Positions 57,761-58,381 of a DNA stretch of 58,381 nucleotides are shown here, in pieces. Where the stretch lies: assembly GCA_013697825.1 (NCBI GenBank), contig JACCWD010000169.1:1-58381 (forward strand), in the 5' to 3' direction. Source of the stretch: Rubrobacter sp. GTDB lineage: Bacteria > Actinomycetota > Rubrobacteria > Rubrobacterales > Rubrobacteraceae. The position numbers and the translations under genes are program-made. The notes below the pieces were generated by a model that worked only from the letters and a program-made list of their open reading frames with translations, searched no databases and was not told the origin of the DNA. Positions within the stretch are counted from its first letter, which is position 1. Each line of letters starts with the position of its first letter.

Positions 57761-58381
57761 TTGAGCATAGATAGTTCGCCCCAAGCCGGCGCGACCGGGG
57801 AGCCGGAGTCGGCGAAGAGGCTTTACGCCGACCTGAAGAAGGTCATCAAGAACGAGGGGCTCATGGAGCGTCAAATCCCATACTATGTGGGCAAATTCGC
57901 CATGACTTTCGGCTTTCTCGCGGTGGGGGTGGCCCTTCTTTTCGTCCTCGACAATCCGTGGCTTCATATGTTGAACGCGGTTTACATGGCGTTCGTGTTT
58001 GGACAGATCAGTTTGCTCGCCCACGATTCGGGGCATCGCCAGCTCCACCTCCGTTCGGCGGCGCTCAATGATTGGCTCACGCTCCTCCTCGGGAACCTCA
58101 TGCTCGGGATGAGCCGGGAGTGGTGGATCGGCAAGCACAACGAGCACCACGGCCACCCGAACCAGACCGACATCGACCCGGACATCGAGATTCCGCTCCT
58201 CGCCTTCGAGGAGGAGCAAGCCTTCGACAAGCGCGGGATAGCGCGGCTCGTCACGAAGTATCAGGCTTTCCTCATCATCCCGCTCTCGTTCCTCCAGTCC
58301 ATCAGCATGCTCCGGAGCAGCATAAACTTCATCTTCTCGAAGAAGGCGAGGCGCCCGGTCGCCGAAGCGTCCGCGATCGTC
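57761..58381 (+). CDS. Fatty acid desaturase, 3' end outside the window
   Basis: The first 207 residues of a membrane-bound desaturase (PF00487), open at the window edge. TTG start with GGAAAGGA about 9 nt upstream. A hydrophobic pair (FAMTFGFLAVGVALLFVL, then LNAVYMAFVFGQISLL) precedes His box 1, HDSGHRQ, and His box 2, HNEHHGHPN, which bind the di-iron centre. A third His box should lie beyond 58381. It would introduce double bonds into acyl chains, adjusting membrane fluidity. Confidence 0.92.
   Translation, partial: MSIDSSPQAGATGEPESAKRLYADLKKVIKNEGLMERQIPYYVGKFAMTFGFLAVGVALLFVLDNPWLHMLNAVYMAFVFGQISLLAHDSGHRQLHLRSAALNDWLTLLLGNLMLGMSREWWIGKHNEHHGHPNQTDIDPDIEIPLLAFEEEQAFDKRGIARLVTKYQAFLIIPLSFLQSISMLRSSINFIFSKKARRPVAEASAIV

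Overview
This 58.4-kb window is GC-rich chromosomal DNA of a free-living, aerobic, nitrogen-scavenging bacterium. An actinobacterium of the Rubrobacter/Thermoleophilia type fits best. The grounds are high GC, a class-E-like sortase, a PspA operon with a membrane partner and a J-domain protein, several promoters only 6-9 nt from a start codon, and IclR/HxlR regulators. This placement is inference; no rRNA or tRNA gene is visible. Isoleucine codon ATA is used unusually often for such GC-rich DNA.

Layout. 0.3-2.6 kb: two small lipoproteins (one with a PrcB-like C-terminus) and a membrane protein with a degenerate GGDEF-like tail. 2.9-5.7 kb: a tightly overlapping four-gene operon (PspA-like; membrane/coiled-coil; acidic coiled-coil; J-domain). 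6.1-7.5 kb: selenium-binding protein/methanethiol oxidase. 7.7-9.7 kb: a sortase diverging from a tyrosine recombinase that lacks most catalytic residues, then a small protein with a peripheral-subunit-binding domain. 9.8-13.7 kb: a frameshifted O-acyltransferase/SGNH gene, a DUF418 membrane protein and a coiled-coil protein. 13.8-19.7 kb: gltB-gltD glutamate synthase. 19.8-27.8 kb, minus strand: nitrate assimilation (nitrate reductase with a frameshift, nirB, nirD), a divergent TrpD-like protein and a broken glutamate-cysteine-ligase-like gene. 28.1-30.0 kb: nitrate/nitrite transporter and cyanase. 30.0-33.3 kb: acetyltransferase, methyltransferase, VOC protein, LemA and HtpX.

33.4-54.5 kb is a purine uptake, salvage and catabolism region: NCS2 permease behind a long structured leader, three xanthine dehydrogenase subunits with an embedded 8-oxoguanine/guanine deaminase, a thiamine-binding-like protein, a nucleoside deaminase and HPRT. 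After a mostly minus-strand block of six unrelated genes come a xanthine/urate permease, OHCU decarboxylase, urate oxidase, HIU hydrolase, allantoin permease, allantoate amidohydrolase, allantoinase, a DUF3830 protein and an IclR regulator. Together these could take guanine or xanthine through urate and allantoin to ureidoglycine/ureidoglycolate and ammonia, which GltBD would assimilate along with ammonia from nitrate and cyanate. 54.6-58.4 kb: an M20 amidohydrolase, a lone Mrr-type endonuclease, DoxX and the start of a fatty acid desaturase cut by the window edge.

The most unusual non-coding signal is a set of degenerate 7-bp (occasionally 8-bp) tandem repeats in many intergenic gaps. They often abut or enter the 3' end of a gene and often fold into terminator-like hairpins. 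At least six word families are present and several recur at distant loci. Three genes (acyltransferase, GCS-like, nitrate reductase) carry five frame-disrupting lesions in total, which are either real decay or assembly errors.
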